From Hoylesella timonensis 4401737 = DSM 22865 = JCM 15640 (GTDB lineage: Bacteria > Bacteroidota > Bacteroidia > Bacteroidales > Bacteroidaceae): a DNA stretch of 32,811 bases. How positions within the stretch are numbered: position 1 is the stretch's first letter; every line of letters begins with the position of its first letter. The notes below the pieces were generated by a model that was given only the letters and a program-made list of their open reading frames with translations, had not been told where the DNA came from and searched no databases. The translations under genes were made by a program, and so were the position numbers. Shown here piece by piece: positions 26,301 to 32,781 of the stretch. The stretch lies in assembly GCF_000455445.1 (NCBI RefSeq), contig NZ_HG417097.1:17823-50633 (forward strand). Reading direction: 5' to 3'.

Positions 26301-27891
26301 TTCGGGCAATGTAATAGAAAAGGCGGAGCGTATCGAGTCGTGGCTCTTGGACCATCCCAACCACGAAGAAGCAAAGCAGAGCCTTGCTGCCCTACGTGCA
26401 GCCACGCCAACCCCCATTCCATTTGCAGACCTTGACTTCAATCTCGGTGAACGCTGGATACCTGCTAAAGTCTATGGTAGGTTTGCCTCAGAGTTCTTCG
26501 AGACAGATATTAACGTATCCTACCATTCCAACATGGACGAGTACAGCATTGTCTGCGACCAAAAGAATGCTAATATCTGGCACAAGTATGCCGTACAGGG
26601 AGAGTTCCGCCGCTATGACGGCATCAATCTCCTGAAGCACGCCCTGCACAATACCATTCCCGACATCAACAAGAGCAAGGAGGTGACAGATAAGGTTACG
26701 GGAGAGACTAAGACCATCAAAGTAAGGGACGGACATGCCATACAGATGGCAAATGCCAAGATTGAAGAAATCAGACAGGGCTTTGTCGATTGGCTCGGAC
26801 GCACACCTGATACCTTCAAACAGCAACTCTCCGACAGGTACAACCGCCTTTTCAACTGTTTTGTGCGACCCAACTTTGACGGTACGCACCAGACGTTTCC
26901 CGACCTTGACCTCAGACGATTGGGCATTGCCGACCTTTACAAGAGTCAGAAGGATGCCGTGTGGATGCTCAAAACCAATGGCGGTGGTATTTGCGACCAC
27001 GAGGTGGGAGCGGGCAAGACACTTATCATGTGTACGGCAGCCTATGAGATGAAGCGGTTAGGACTTGCTAACAAGCCGATGATTATCGGACTGAAGGCAA
27101 ATGTATTCGATATTGCCGATACCTTTCGCAAGGCTTATCCCAATGCAAGGATTCTCTATCCGGGCAAGAACGATTTCAGCAAGCAGAACCGCCAGCGCAT
27201 CTTTAATGACATCAAAAACAACGACTGGGATTGTATCATACTCACGCACGAGCAGTTCGGCATGATACCGCAAGCTTTGGAGATACAGGAGGCTATCCTG
27301 CAGAAGGAGATGGACTCTGTGGAAGAAAACCTTGAAGTCCTACGTATGCAGGGAGCGGAGATTTCCCGTGGGATGCTCAAAGGATTAGAAAAACGCAAGC
27401 AGACGCTTGATGCCAAGTTACAGAACATACAGGACAGCATCGCTGAGCGCAAGGACGATGCCGTAGATTTCAAGATGATGGGTATTGACCACCTCTTTGT
27501 CGACGAATCGCATCAATTCAAAAACCTGATGTTCAACACCCGCCACGACAGGGTGTCGGGCTTGGGCAATCCTGATGGTTCACAGCGTGCCTTAAACATG
27601 CTCTTTGCTATTCGTACCATACAGGAGCGTTCCGGCAAGGACTTGGGGGCAACGTTTCTTTCGGGAACGACCATTTCCAATAGTCTGACGGAACTGTATC
27701 TTCTGTTCAAGTATCTGCGCCCGCAGGCTTTGGAGAAGCAGGGTATCAACAGTTTTGATGCTTGGGCAGCAGTCTTTGCCAAGAAATCGACCGACTATGA
27801 GTTCTCCATCACCAATGAGATTATCCAGAAAGAGCGGTTCCGCACCTTCATCAAGGTGCCGGAGCTGGCTGCCTTTTATGCGGAAGTATAG
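23386..27891 (+). CDS. N6-adenine methylase / SNF2-type helicase fusion, truncated at the C-terminus
   Basis: 1501 aa, ATG at 23386. N-terminal methyltransferase-like domain: SAM-binding motif LDPSAGMGAF at 130-139 and catalytic-type motif NIPF at 199-202 (instead of NPPY/F). A long acidic linker from about 545 to 780 is rich in E, K, P and Q. The helicase lobe has Walker A VGAGKT near 1207-1212, Walker B DESH at 1373-1376 and FLSGTTISNS (motif III) near 1426. The protein stops at FYAEV, just after the first RecA-like lobe: the second lobe with motifs V and VI is absent. Full relatives on Bacteroidales ICEs run several hundred residues longer by my recollection. The break lies immediately before two recombinase genes, suggesting disruption by integration. 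Such proteins are thought to aid DNA processing or protection in transfer; this copy probably lacks motor activity. Confidence 0.85.
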   Translation: MAYNKKNVLEANTEAIRIVLRLEKERREATETEKGILHGYQGFGGLKCVLNRCDSPDDLRYWSQSEQQLFEPTQRLKQMIYRDAIDANTAKRYWESIKASVLTSFYTDTRIVAAISDALTSVDVPIRRCLDPSAGMGAFTETFAKRAGMVDAMEKDLLTARISQAIHPYGHGNIIVRQEPFEAIAELEDKDKYDLITSNIPFGDFMVYDREYSRGKDTLKRESTRAIHNYFFVKGLDCIKEGGLLAFITSQGVLDSPRNEAIRRYLMQNSRLISALRLPSGMFSDNAGTDVGSDLIVLQKQTGKEISEGIEQQFIETVSVPKEEGSSVVFKHNSLFVGDWKDISHRTIATERIMGTDPYGRPAWEYRFDGGIDDMAESIRTQLSLEVEQRFNRKLYETGIPMTEEERQKEAVKQLRKLGITVNLPKEDPKVHKEAENAYNLMPDSIRKRLPKLYSTEKGLIGDKVAYARYFFPMGAYTAYLLEYDPKSRIGFGAVTMGYGWELGNMSLDEMEEVKIHGLGIERDLYFTPKKLHEIAELEEIVRGQYTKEEVVTEEIKEKAAPEVQTSTMEDNLSTEEPKEEVQVEKISEQVDKTGGEQTVQIQEAGSTIEESAPEGVPVLNLHRQYEQEVEEIRTDVEAPREMNGQTVYFDDDHHPVMDSMDERQETEQPSLFAPEEYSLWTQEVKRVNGEIKEAPKPQVQTVQKHPENKVGKENKETHSTVTPGRKTKRKGNNKTASPSYLEPSLFDFMNEAEERKPQPITEVKKEFDASPRPFLSLPDSHLRDGSIVVQKGQVGFLSDLRRHPTFNPMDLPYAQLSRLKSYIEIRECYHRLYDYEAENHAEDKEDRSRLNHLYDDYVARWGYFNQKANTDIIKMDATGVEMLFLERSENGRYVKADIFDHPTAFSTTELTVAADPMEALGASLNKYGTVELDYMSSLLPDMEESDIISSLEGRIYFNPEENAYEVADKFISGNVIEKAERIESWLLDHPNHEEAKQSLAALRAATPTPIPFADLDFNLGERWIPAKVYGRFASEFFETDINVSYHSNMDEYSIVCDQKNANIWHKYAVQGEFRRYDGINLLKHALHNTIPDINKSKEVTDKVTGETKTIKVRDGHAIQMANAKIEEIRQGFVDWLGRTPDTFKQQLSDRYNRLFNCFVRPNFDGTHQTFPDLDLRRLGIADLYKSQKDAVWMLKTNGGGICDHEVGAGKTLIMCTAAYEMKRLGLANKPMIIGLKANVFDIADTFRKAYPNARILYPGKNDFSKQNRQRIFNDIKNNDWDCIILTHEQFGMIPQALEIQEAILQKEMDSVEENLEVLRMQGAEISRGMLKGLEKRKQTLDAKLQNIQDSIAERKDDAVDFKMMGIDHLFVDESHQFKNLMFNTRHDRVSGLGNPDGSQRALNMLFAIRTIQERSGKDLGATFLSGTTISNSLTELYLLFKYLRPQALEKQGINSFDAWAAVFAKKSTDYEFSITNEIIQKERFRTFIKVPELAAFYAEV

Positions 27892-28155
27892 GAATTGAAA
27901 GCAAGAAAAGGAGAAAAATGTGTATCTGATTGAAACACAAGATATATTGCCTGCTTTCTCATTGGGTTGCATCAAGGTAAATAGGCGAAAAAAGGAGTGA
28001 AAAAGCAAGAGTTCAGTTACCAAATCGTTCGAGAAACGATGAAAGGAAAAGAACGGCTAAAAGTGGTAACTAAAACGGTGTTTTCTCTTTCATTATCAAC
28101 GTTTTGCATCGCTCTAAGTTCCTCTGAGATGTATAATTTTACAAGCAAAAAAACA
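27892..28155. other. Junction region between truncated helicase and recombinases, with nested inverted repeats
   Basis: No gene is seen. AGTTACCA (28015-28022) and TGGTAACT (28064-28071) form an 8-bp inverted repeat, and inside it ATCGTT (28024-28029) pairs with AACGAT (28035-28040). This is the expected place for an attachment site or recombinase-binding sites, since the helicase frame breaks at 27891 and the first recombinase begins at 28156. No matching direct repeat elsewhere in the window was found by eye, so an att core cannot be named. Confidence 0.4.
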
Positions 28156-29409
28156 ATGGAAAAAGAAAAAATCAAGCTGCTTTTCTACCTCAAAAGAGGT
28201 ACGCAGGACAAAAACGGAAAAAGTCCCATCATGGGACGCATCAGTATCGGTCGCTCAATGGTTCAGTTCAGTTGCAAATGTGCCTGTACGCCAAAAATTT
28301 GGGATAGTCGTAAACAGCGACTTGTAGGAAAGAGTTCCGAAGCCGTATCAGTGAACAGGGAACTTGACCGACTGCAAGTAAGTGTCCATCAAGTTTATGA
28401 ATCGCTTTCGGGCAAGTTGAACAACACTGTCACGGCAGGGAAGATAAGGGAACTTGTATTCGGGTTAAACAGCGAATCGCAGGGGCTGCTTCATCATGCG
28501 GACGAGTATATTGACCACTTCCGTGAGCGAGTTGGCATAGACCGCAGCGAAAGAAGACTGAAATGTCTGCTGCTCTTCCGCAAGCATCTGTCTGAATTTT
28601 TGAGATGTCGCTACCATGTGGACGATATTCCCGTGCAAAAAGTCGATACAGCCCTTATCAAGGACTTGGAGGAGTATTTTGCCAAAGAAAAGGGTTTTAA
28701 ACTCAACACTTCGGCTGGTTATCTTACTATGCTGGCATCCGTGCTCAAAGACCTGCACAAACGGCACATCATAGACACCTATCCTTTTATCGGTCATTCC
28801 ATCCGCTGGGACGTTGGAACACCCCGATACATTACAAGGGAGGAAGTAAACCGAATAGCTGCATTAAGTGAGAAAGAATTGCAAGGCTACGAGCAGGTGT
28901 CGAGGGATATGTTTCTCTTTTCATGCTATACAGGGCTTTCCTACACGGATGTGTACCACCTCACGGCAGAGCATATCATCCACGAGTCTGATATGGATTG
29001 GATACGCAAGCCGAGAGTGAAGACGGGCAATGTATGCCACATTCCACTATTACCCGAAGCATCCGCCATCATTGAGCGGTACAGGGGCATTAATACGAGG
29101 GCGTTCCGCCACGAACCCCCAAAAGGGTATCTGCTGCCCATACCAGGCTGCGACACTGTAAATATCCATCTCAAGAAGATAGCACGGCTTTGCGGTATTC
29201 AGAAAACGCTGACCTATCACATGGCAAGGCATACCTTCGCATCGCAGATGACGCTTTCAGAAGGCGTGTCCATCGAAAGCGTATCTAAAATGCTCGGACA
29301 CAGCCAAATAAAAACCACACAAGTGTATGCAGAGACTTCACCAGAGCGTGTCTTTCGGGATGTGGAGAAGATTCTCCCTCTCATCGCACAATATCGTTTA
29401 ATCAACTAA
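28156..29409 (+). CDS. Tyrosine recombinase/integrase, Bacteroidales ICE type
   Basis: Start chosen at ATG 28156 (MEKEKIKLLFYLKRG), giving 417 aa; an open frame from a GTG at 27997 adds 53 residues unlike the family. An N-terminal arm-binding domain (about 1-100), a core-binding SAM-like domain (about 115-220) and a catalytic domain follow. Catalytic residues: Lys289 (VKTGNVCHIPLL), His355 and Arg358 (HMARHTFA), His382 (LGHSQIKTT) and nucleophile Tyr391 (VYAE). The usual first Arg is Ser262 in TGLSYTD, the same kind of substitution known for IntDOT of CTnDOT. It strand-exchanges element and chromosome DNA during integration and excision. The second recombinase follows after 13 nt. Confidence 0.92.
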   Translation: MEKEKIKLLFYLKRGTQDKNGKSPIMGRISIGRSMVQFSCKCACTPKIWDSRKQRLVGKSSEAVSVNRELDRLQVSVHQVYESLSGKLNNTVTAGKIRELVFGLNSESQGLLHHADEYIDHFRERVGIDRSERRLKCLLLFRKHLSEFLRCRYHVDDIPVQKVDTALIKDLEEYFAKEKGFKLNTSAGYLTMLASVLKDLHKRHIIDTYPFIGHSIRWDVGTPRYITREEVNRIAALSEKELQGYEQVSRDMFLFSCYTGLSYTDVYHLTAEHIIHESDMDWIRKPRVKTGNVCHIPLLPEASAIIERYRGINTRAFRHEPPKGYLLPIPGCDTVNIHLKKIARLCGIQKTLTYHMARHTFASQMTLSEGVSIESVSKMLGHSQIKTTQVYAETSPERVFRDVEKILPLIAQYRLIN

Positions 29410-29422
29410 AAGTCCAAGAACA

Positions 29423-30688
29423 ATGAAAAGTACATTTTCAATTCTATTCTATATAGACAGAAGCAAAACAAGCGAAAGGAATGAATGCATTATACGCTGC
29501 CGTATCACCTGCAATGGTGCGTCTTCTTCATTCTCAACAGGTTTGTACACCTCTCCCAATGATTGGCAATCAAAGAAAGGGCGCATAAAAGTGGTGGCAA
29601 ACAGAGCGAATGCCGTCAATCTGCAACTGAACTCAATAAAAGAACGACTTCACGCACTCTATGAACTCACGTTAAGAGAAGAGAACTACATTACGGCAGA
29701 ATATCTCAAAGAGCAGTACCAGCACCAAAACAAGCCCACCCCGACACTCATAGAGATTTACCAATCCGTCTGTGAAAGTAAGGAGGCATTGCAGGGTAAG
29801 ACGATAGGAAAGGCTACCGTCAGGGCTTTTAGGGACAGCAGGAAGAACTTTGTTCAATTTCTGAAAACAAGGGGAAACGGGGACTGTCTTCCCAAAGAGG
29901 CAGACAAGGACCTCATAGAACATTACCGCCTATTTATGCTGCGGGACTTGGGAAACAAGGAAAGCACTGTTTCCAATCGTCTGCGCCACCTGCATCAAGT
30001 CATCCGAAAAGCACTGCAAGAGCGATATATCCGTGAAGACCCTTTTGAGCAGATAGACATTGAAACGCCCACCTACGAGCGCAATGCCCTCACTTCTGAC
30101 GATTTACACAAACTTCTCTCATATCGCCCACACCGCTCGGTGGACAACCATTGCAGGCTCATCTTCCTCTTGGGCTGTTTCACGGGGTTAGCTTTTTCTG
30201 ATTTAAAGAAACTCCGAATGGACGATGTTTACACACTTGACGATGGGCGCAGGTACATATCGCTCTGTCGCACAAAGACACAGAACAGGAGCATTGTTCC
30301 TTTATTGCCCATTGCCGAAGAGATACTCACCATTGTCAGCGACGGACGAAAGGAGGGTTTGCTCTTTCGTGAGTTCCCCACGAATAGCCATTTCAACCGC
30401 AAGATAAGGGACATCATCATCAAGGCTGGACTCCCATCTCATACCGAAGCCACCTCGCACACGGCACGACATACCTTTGCCACAACCATCTGCTTGGAGA
30501 ACGGCTTGCCGATAGAAACCGTCAGTAAGATGCTCGGACACCGTTTCATTTCCACCACCGAACTTTACGCAAAGGTCAGCAAGAGTAAAATTGCCCGTGA
30601 GATGCAGCCACTCATGGGCAGCAATACCACAAGGGAACTGCGAAAGGCTTTGCGTGTCTGTCCGCCAAGAAAGCCAAGCATAATATAA
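29423..30688 (+). CDS. Second tyrosine recombinase in tandem
   Basis: 421 aa, ATG at 29423. Same architecture as its neighbour but clearly diverged: arm-binding domain (about 1-100), core-binding domain (about 105-205), catalytic domain. Residues seen: Lys285 (RTKTQNRSIVPLL), His346 and Arg349 (HTARHTFA), His373 (LGHRFISTT) and nucleophile Tyr382 (LYAKVSK). The first Arg position is Ala257 in TGLAFSD. The 13-nt gap points to one transcript and perhaps joint action of two recombinases, as in other elements with paired or triple integrases; alternatively the two come from successive insertions. A 61-nt gap separates it from the DUF1896 gene. Confidence 0.92.
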   Translation: MKSTFSILFYIDRSKTSERNECIIRCRITCNGASSSFSTGLYTSPNDWQSKKGRIKVVANRANAVNLQLNSIKERLHALYELTLREENYITAEYLKEQYQHQNKPTPTLIEIYQSVCESKEALQGKTIGKATVRAFRDSRKNFVQFLKTRGNGDCLPKEADKDLIEHYRLFMLRDLGNKESTVSNRLRHLHQVIRKALQERYIREDPFEQIDIETPTYERNALTSDDLHKLLSYRPHRSVDNHCRLIFLLGCFTGLAFSDLKKLRMDDVYTLDDGRRYISLCRTKTQNRSIVPLLPIAEEILTIVSDGRKEGLLFREFPTNSHFNRKIRDIIIKAGLPSHTEATSHTARHTFATTICLENGLPIETVSKMLGHRFISTTELYAKVSKSKIAREMQPLMGSNTTRELRKALRVCPPRKPSII

Positions 30689-30749
30689 AATGATTTTTCT
30701 TAGACCGTTAAAAAACCATCATTAAGTATCAACACTAAATAAGGACAAA

Positions 30750-31235
30750 ATGAAAAAGAACAAAAAGCTGGAACTTTCCTACTTTCGGTTGAAATTAAGA
30801 AGTTATATGAGTGAGCATCACCCTGAAAGATTGCACGACACAGAGTTTATCACTGCACGGGCAGACATGGCTCTAACTGCTTACTGCGATGCAGTGGCAC
30901 AAGGTTTTTCGCACCTCGAAGCAGAGAGCATAGCAAGTGAGGTATTGTATTATGGCTTGCACTTTTCCAAGTACGACACGCTTGTTTCTGTCTTGGAGAA
31001 CGAGTTTGAGAGGGAACTGCCTGCTCCGCTCCCTGAGAAACTTGCACCCATACTGTTGTCGAACAAGGCTATTCAAGCCACATTCGACAAGTTCGGTTTG
31101 ACGGACACATTTGCCGCAAGCGAACAATACGACCGTCTTTACACCGAACTCACAGGCACGATTGTGCTGCTCATCGAGAGCAACAACCTGCCAACGGTCA
31201 AACTGGCGGAGGAAGCAAGCCCAAAGGCGTTGTAG
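30750..31235 (+). CDS. DUF1896 family protein
   Basis: 161 aa, ATG at 30750. Recognised as the small DUF1896 family by SYFRLKLRSYMSEHHPERLH, FITARADMALTAYCDAVAQG, EAESIASEVLYYGLHFSKYD and the tail FGLTDTFAASEQYDRLYTEL. It is mostly helical, with no membrane span or known catalytic motif. The family is a regular passenger on Bacteroidales conjugative elements, usually near the large methylase/helicase gene, which supports the idea that the recombinases here have come between the two. Function unknown. A strong terminator follows at 31319-31364. Confidence 0.85.
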   Translation: MKKNKKLELSYFRLKLRSYMSEHHPERLHDTEFITARADMALTAYCDAVAQGFSHLEAESIASEVLYYGLHFSKYDTLVSVLENEFERELPAPLPEKLAPILLSNKAIQATFDKFGLTDTFAASEQYDRLYTELTGTIVLLIESNNLPTVKLAEEASPKAL

Positions 31236-31318
31236 GCAAAAGCAGACGCAAAGCCCCTGAAGCCGTTTCTTATCGTGCAAAGGTACAACGGCAGCCTATC
31301 TGCCCTGACAAGGTCGAG

Positions 31319-31364
31319 TCCTGCGGATGGAGAGAAGAATCTCCACCGCAGGATTTTTCTTTTT
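31319..31364 (+). terminator. Strong intrinsic terminator after DUF1896 gene
   Basis: TCCTGCGG (31319-31326) pairs with CCGCAGGA (31346-31353); after a one-base bulge TGGAGA pairs with TCTCCA around the loop GAAGAA. It is followed by TTTTTCTTTTT. It closes the recombinase-DUF1896 transcript. Confidence 0.85.
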
Positions 31365-31405
31365 CAAGGCGGTACTACAATTCTCAATATCCGTGCGGTC
31401 GTATT

Positions 31406-31448
31406 TATCTCTCCCAACCTTGCAGGGCAGGGCTGCCGTAGAGAGATA
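31406..31448. repeat. Large two-part hairpin in the gene-free 31236-31966 region
   Basis: TATCTCTC (31406-31413) pairs with GAGAGATA (31441-31448), enclosing GGCAG-GG-CTGCC (31426-31437). A similar GGCAG...CTGCC hairpin occurs at about 31290-31304. No T-tract follows, so it is not a simple terminator; a structured RNA or a relaxase/replication site are options. Confidence 0.45.
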
Positions 31449-31525
31449 GGCACGACAAGAATACGGCATACTCAGGCTCTTTGGACGCAAAAGCGAATTA
31501 TAGAAACAATAGTTAGAACTAACGA

Positions 31526-31681
31526 TTGTCTTGACAATCTTATTATATGACAAGCCTTTTTTTGTACAACTTATTGTCTGTACAATTTGTTGTCATAACA
31601 ATTTGTTGTCATAACAATTTGTTGTCATAACAATTTATTGTCAAGACTATCTGTTGTCAAGACAAACTATCGTCAAAACAA
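31526..31681. repeat. Iteron-like array: ten 16-bp units with a TTGTC-N2-GACAA dyad
   Basis: A 12-bp imperfect palindrome repeats at exactly 16-bp steps starting at 31526, 31542, 31558, 31574, 31590, 31606, 31622, 31638, 31654 and 31670. Two copies are perfect (TTGTCTTGACAA at 31526, TTGTCAAGACAA at 31654); three successive 16-bp units are identical (31583-31630); the second and third keep only the right half. Such regular dyads normally bind a protein cooperatively: replication iterons, partition sites or excisionase/repressor operators. There are no unique spacers, so it is not CRISPR. Confidence 0.85.
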
Positions 31682-31687
31682 ACTATT

Positions 31688-31732
31688 GATAGTTCGACAT
31701 CTCGATTTGTCGAACTATCGAACTGTCGATAG
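31688..31732. repeat. Nested perfect palindromes next to the iteron array
   Basis: GATAGTTCGACA (31688-31699) and TGTCGAACTATC (31708-31719) are perfect 12-bp inverted arms with an 8-nt spacer. The second arm overlaps another inverted repeat, CTATCGA-ACTG-TCGATAG (31715-31732). The two stems are mutually exclusive. The layout resembles replication, transfer or recombination sites more than a terminator, as no T-tract follows. Confidence 0.75.
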
Positions 31733-31854
31733 ACCAACAAATATGCAATAAAAGGAAAGAGCCGGCACCTCATCTCATTACCGCAATAACGCTGAGGAAT
31801 TTTCTCGTGGTTTTTTCTCTTGTTTTCCTAACATTTCCCTGCTTTTCCTCATTT

Positions 31855-31886
31855 CTTGCAGCGGTGCTTCCGAGGGTTTACTTTTG
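31855..31886 (+). promoter_or_regulatory. Promoter of the two HTH genes
   Basis: CTTG (31855-31858), 20 bp, TACTTTTG (31879-31886): a full TAnnTTTG -7 box and one mismatch at -33. Predicted start near 31892, leader about 75 nt to the ATG at 31967. It lies some 170 bp downstream of the iteron array. Confidence 0.6.
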
Positions 31887-31966
31887 CACTCGATAAGTAC
31901 GGCAATGGACTGCATAACAGTTTGTTTGCCGAGCAACAACAAAGTAATCAAAACAAAATTAAGGCA

Positions 31967-32236
31967 ATGAAACTCATTATTATCGACCGCAAAGCGTGGG
32001 AGCGACACCACTCCGAATTTGCAGACTTTATCCACAGTATCGAACAACTTATCGGCAATCCGCCCGAAACGGACGAATGGCTCGACAATGAAGCCGTATG
32101 CCGCAGGCTCGGCATCAGCAAACGCACCCTGCAATCCTATCGCGATACGGGTAAAATACCCTTCTCCATCATTGGGCATAAATGCTATTATAAGGAGAGC
32201 GACATCGCAGAGTTACTGAATGCAAACAATGAATGA
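31967..32236 (+). CDS. Small HTH_17/excisionase-like DNA-binding protein
   Basis: The frame is open from 31856, but ATG 31967 (MKLIIIDRKAWE) lies after the predicted transcript start and matches the usual start of this group; 89 aa. The C-terminal half is a MerR-like helix-turn-helix with wing: WLDNEAVCRRLGISKRTLQS, then YRDTGKIPFSIIGHKCYY and KESDIAELL. Proteins like this on CTnDOT-type elements (Xis2c/Xis2d group) act as recombination directionality factors and as transcription activators. The neighbouring repeat arrays are natural targets. Second HTH gene 20 nt downstream, same operon. Confidence 0.85.
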   Translation: MKLIIIDRKAWERHHSEFADFIHSIEQLIGNPPETDEWLDNEAVCRRLGISKRTLQSYRDTGKIPFSIIGHKCYYKESDIAELLNANNE

Positions 32237-32256
32237 AATCAAACACAGAATGAACT

Positions 32257-32568
32257 ATGGAAGAGAAAGAAATCATTACACAGCAAGACCCTCAAATGCA
32301 GATGTTTGCACAGTTGATGGAGGGAATATTGAAGAAACTGAAGCGTTATTGTTCTACAGCCCGTCCGATGCTGGGCGGAGAGGTTTACCTCACTGGCGAG
32401 GAGGTTTGTAGCCAATTACGGCTCAGCACACGTACGCTCCAAGAGTACAGAAATGCAGGAATACTTCCTTTCTACAAAATCGGAGGGAAGATACTTTACA
32501 AACAGAGCGACATACAAACAATGCTTGAAAGGCATTATAATCCAATACCGCAAACAGATAAGTTATGA
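32257..32568 (+). CDS. Second small HTH_17/excisionase-like protein
   Basis: 103 aa, ATG at 32257. The helix-turn-helix YLTGEEVCSQLRLSTRTLQE, wing YRNAGILPFYKIGGKILY and K-Q-S-D-I-Q-T-M closely parallel the preceding protein, so the two are paralogues. Residues 1-40 form an extra charged helix (QMFAQLMEGILKKLKRY) that may mediate dimer contact. Paired HTH proteins of this kind regulate excision in Bacteroidales elements. The stop codon lies within the first copy of the 24-bp array. Confidence 0.85.
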   Translation: MEEKEIITQQDPQMQMFAQLMEGILKKLKRYCSTARPMLGGEVYLTGEEVCSQLRLSTRTLQEYRNAGILPFYKIGGKILYKQSDIQTMLERHYNPIPQTDKL

Positions 32569-32648
32569 GTTAAGTTAAGAAATCAGTTGCGACTTAAGTC
32601 GAATGGTCAGTTATGACTTTGGTCAAAAAATTAGTTTCGACCTAAGTC
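32560..32648. repeat. Second array: four 17-bp motifs at exact 24-bp spacing
   Basis: A motif of the form nAGTTnnGACTTAAGTC begins at 32560 (diverged), 32584, 32608 and 32632. The copy at 32584 contains the perfect palindrome CGACTTAAGTCG (32590-32601). The sequence differs from the 16-bp array upstream, so a different protein, or a different surface of the same one, is expected to bind. The region 32569-32781 has no gene. Confidence 0.75.
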
Positions 32649-32689
32649 AAAATTAACTTTAGTAAAAAATATGTCAGCTCATAAAGTCA

Positions 32690-32734
32690 GTAAGTCAAGA
32701 AATTAGTCTAAACTTATCTCTTGACTTACTTTTT
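32690..32734 (+). terminator. Weak terminator-like hairpin after the HTH genes
   Basis: GTAAGTCAAGA (32690-32700) and TCTTGACTTAC (32719-32729) are perfect 11-bp inverted arms with an 18-nt loop, followed by TTTTT. The stem is AT-rich. It may end the HTH operon, or be another operator, since it reuses the GACTTA word of the array. Confidence 0.45.
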
Positions 32735-32781
32735 GAACTTTGAACTCTCGTCTATCAAAAGCACCCCAGAAAGGTTACTTT

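Noticed and set aside
28126..28138. TATAATTTTAC upstream of the first recombinase as its promoter
   Set aside because: It deviates from TAnnTTTG at the final base and the nearest TTTG-like word is 25-27 bp away, outside the usual spacing.
27997..28155. Upstream extension of the first recombinase from a GTG start
   Set aside because: The 53 extra residues do not resemble the family, and the ATG at 28156 gives the usual MEKEKIKLLFYLKRG beginning and normal length.
31279..31286. TACCTTTG on the minus strand as another promoter -7 box
   Set aside because: No acceptable -33 element at 19-21 bp; the nearest TTG is too far, and it would only run antisense into DUF1896.
31583..31646. Direct repeats that might suggest CRISPR
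   Set aside because: The units are 16 bp, directly abutting with no unique spacers, and no cas genes are present.
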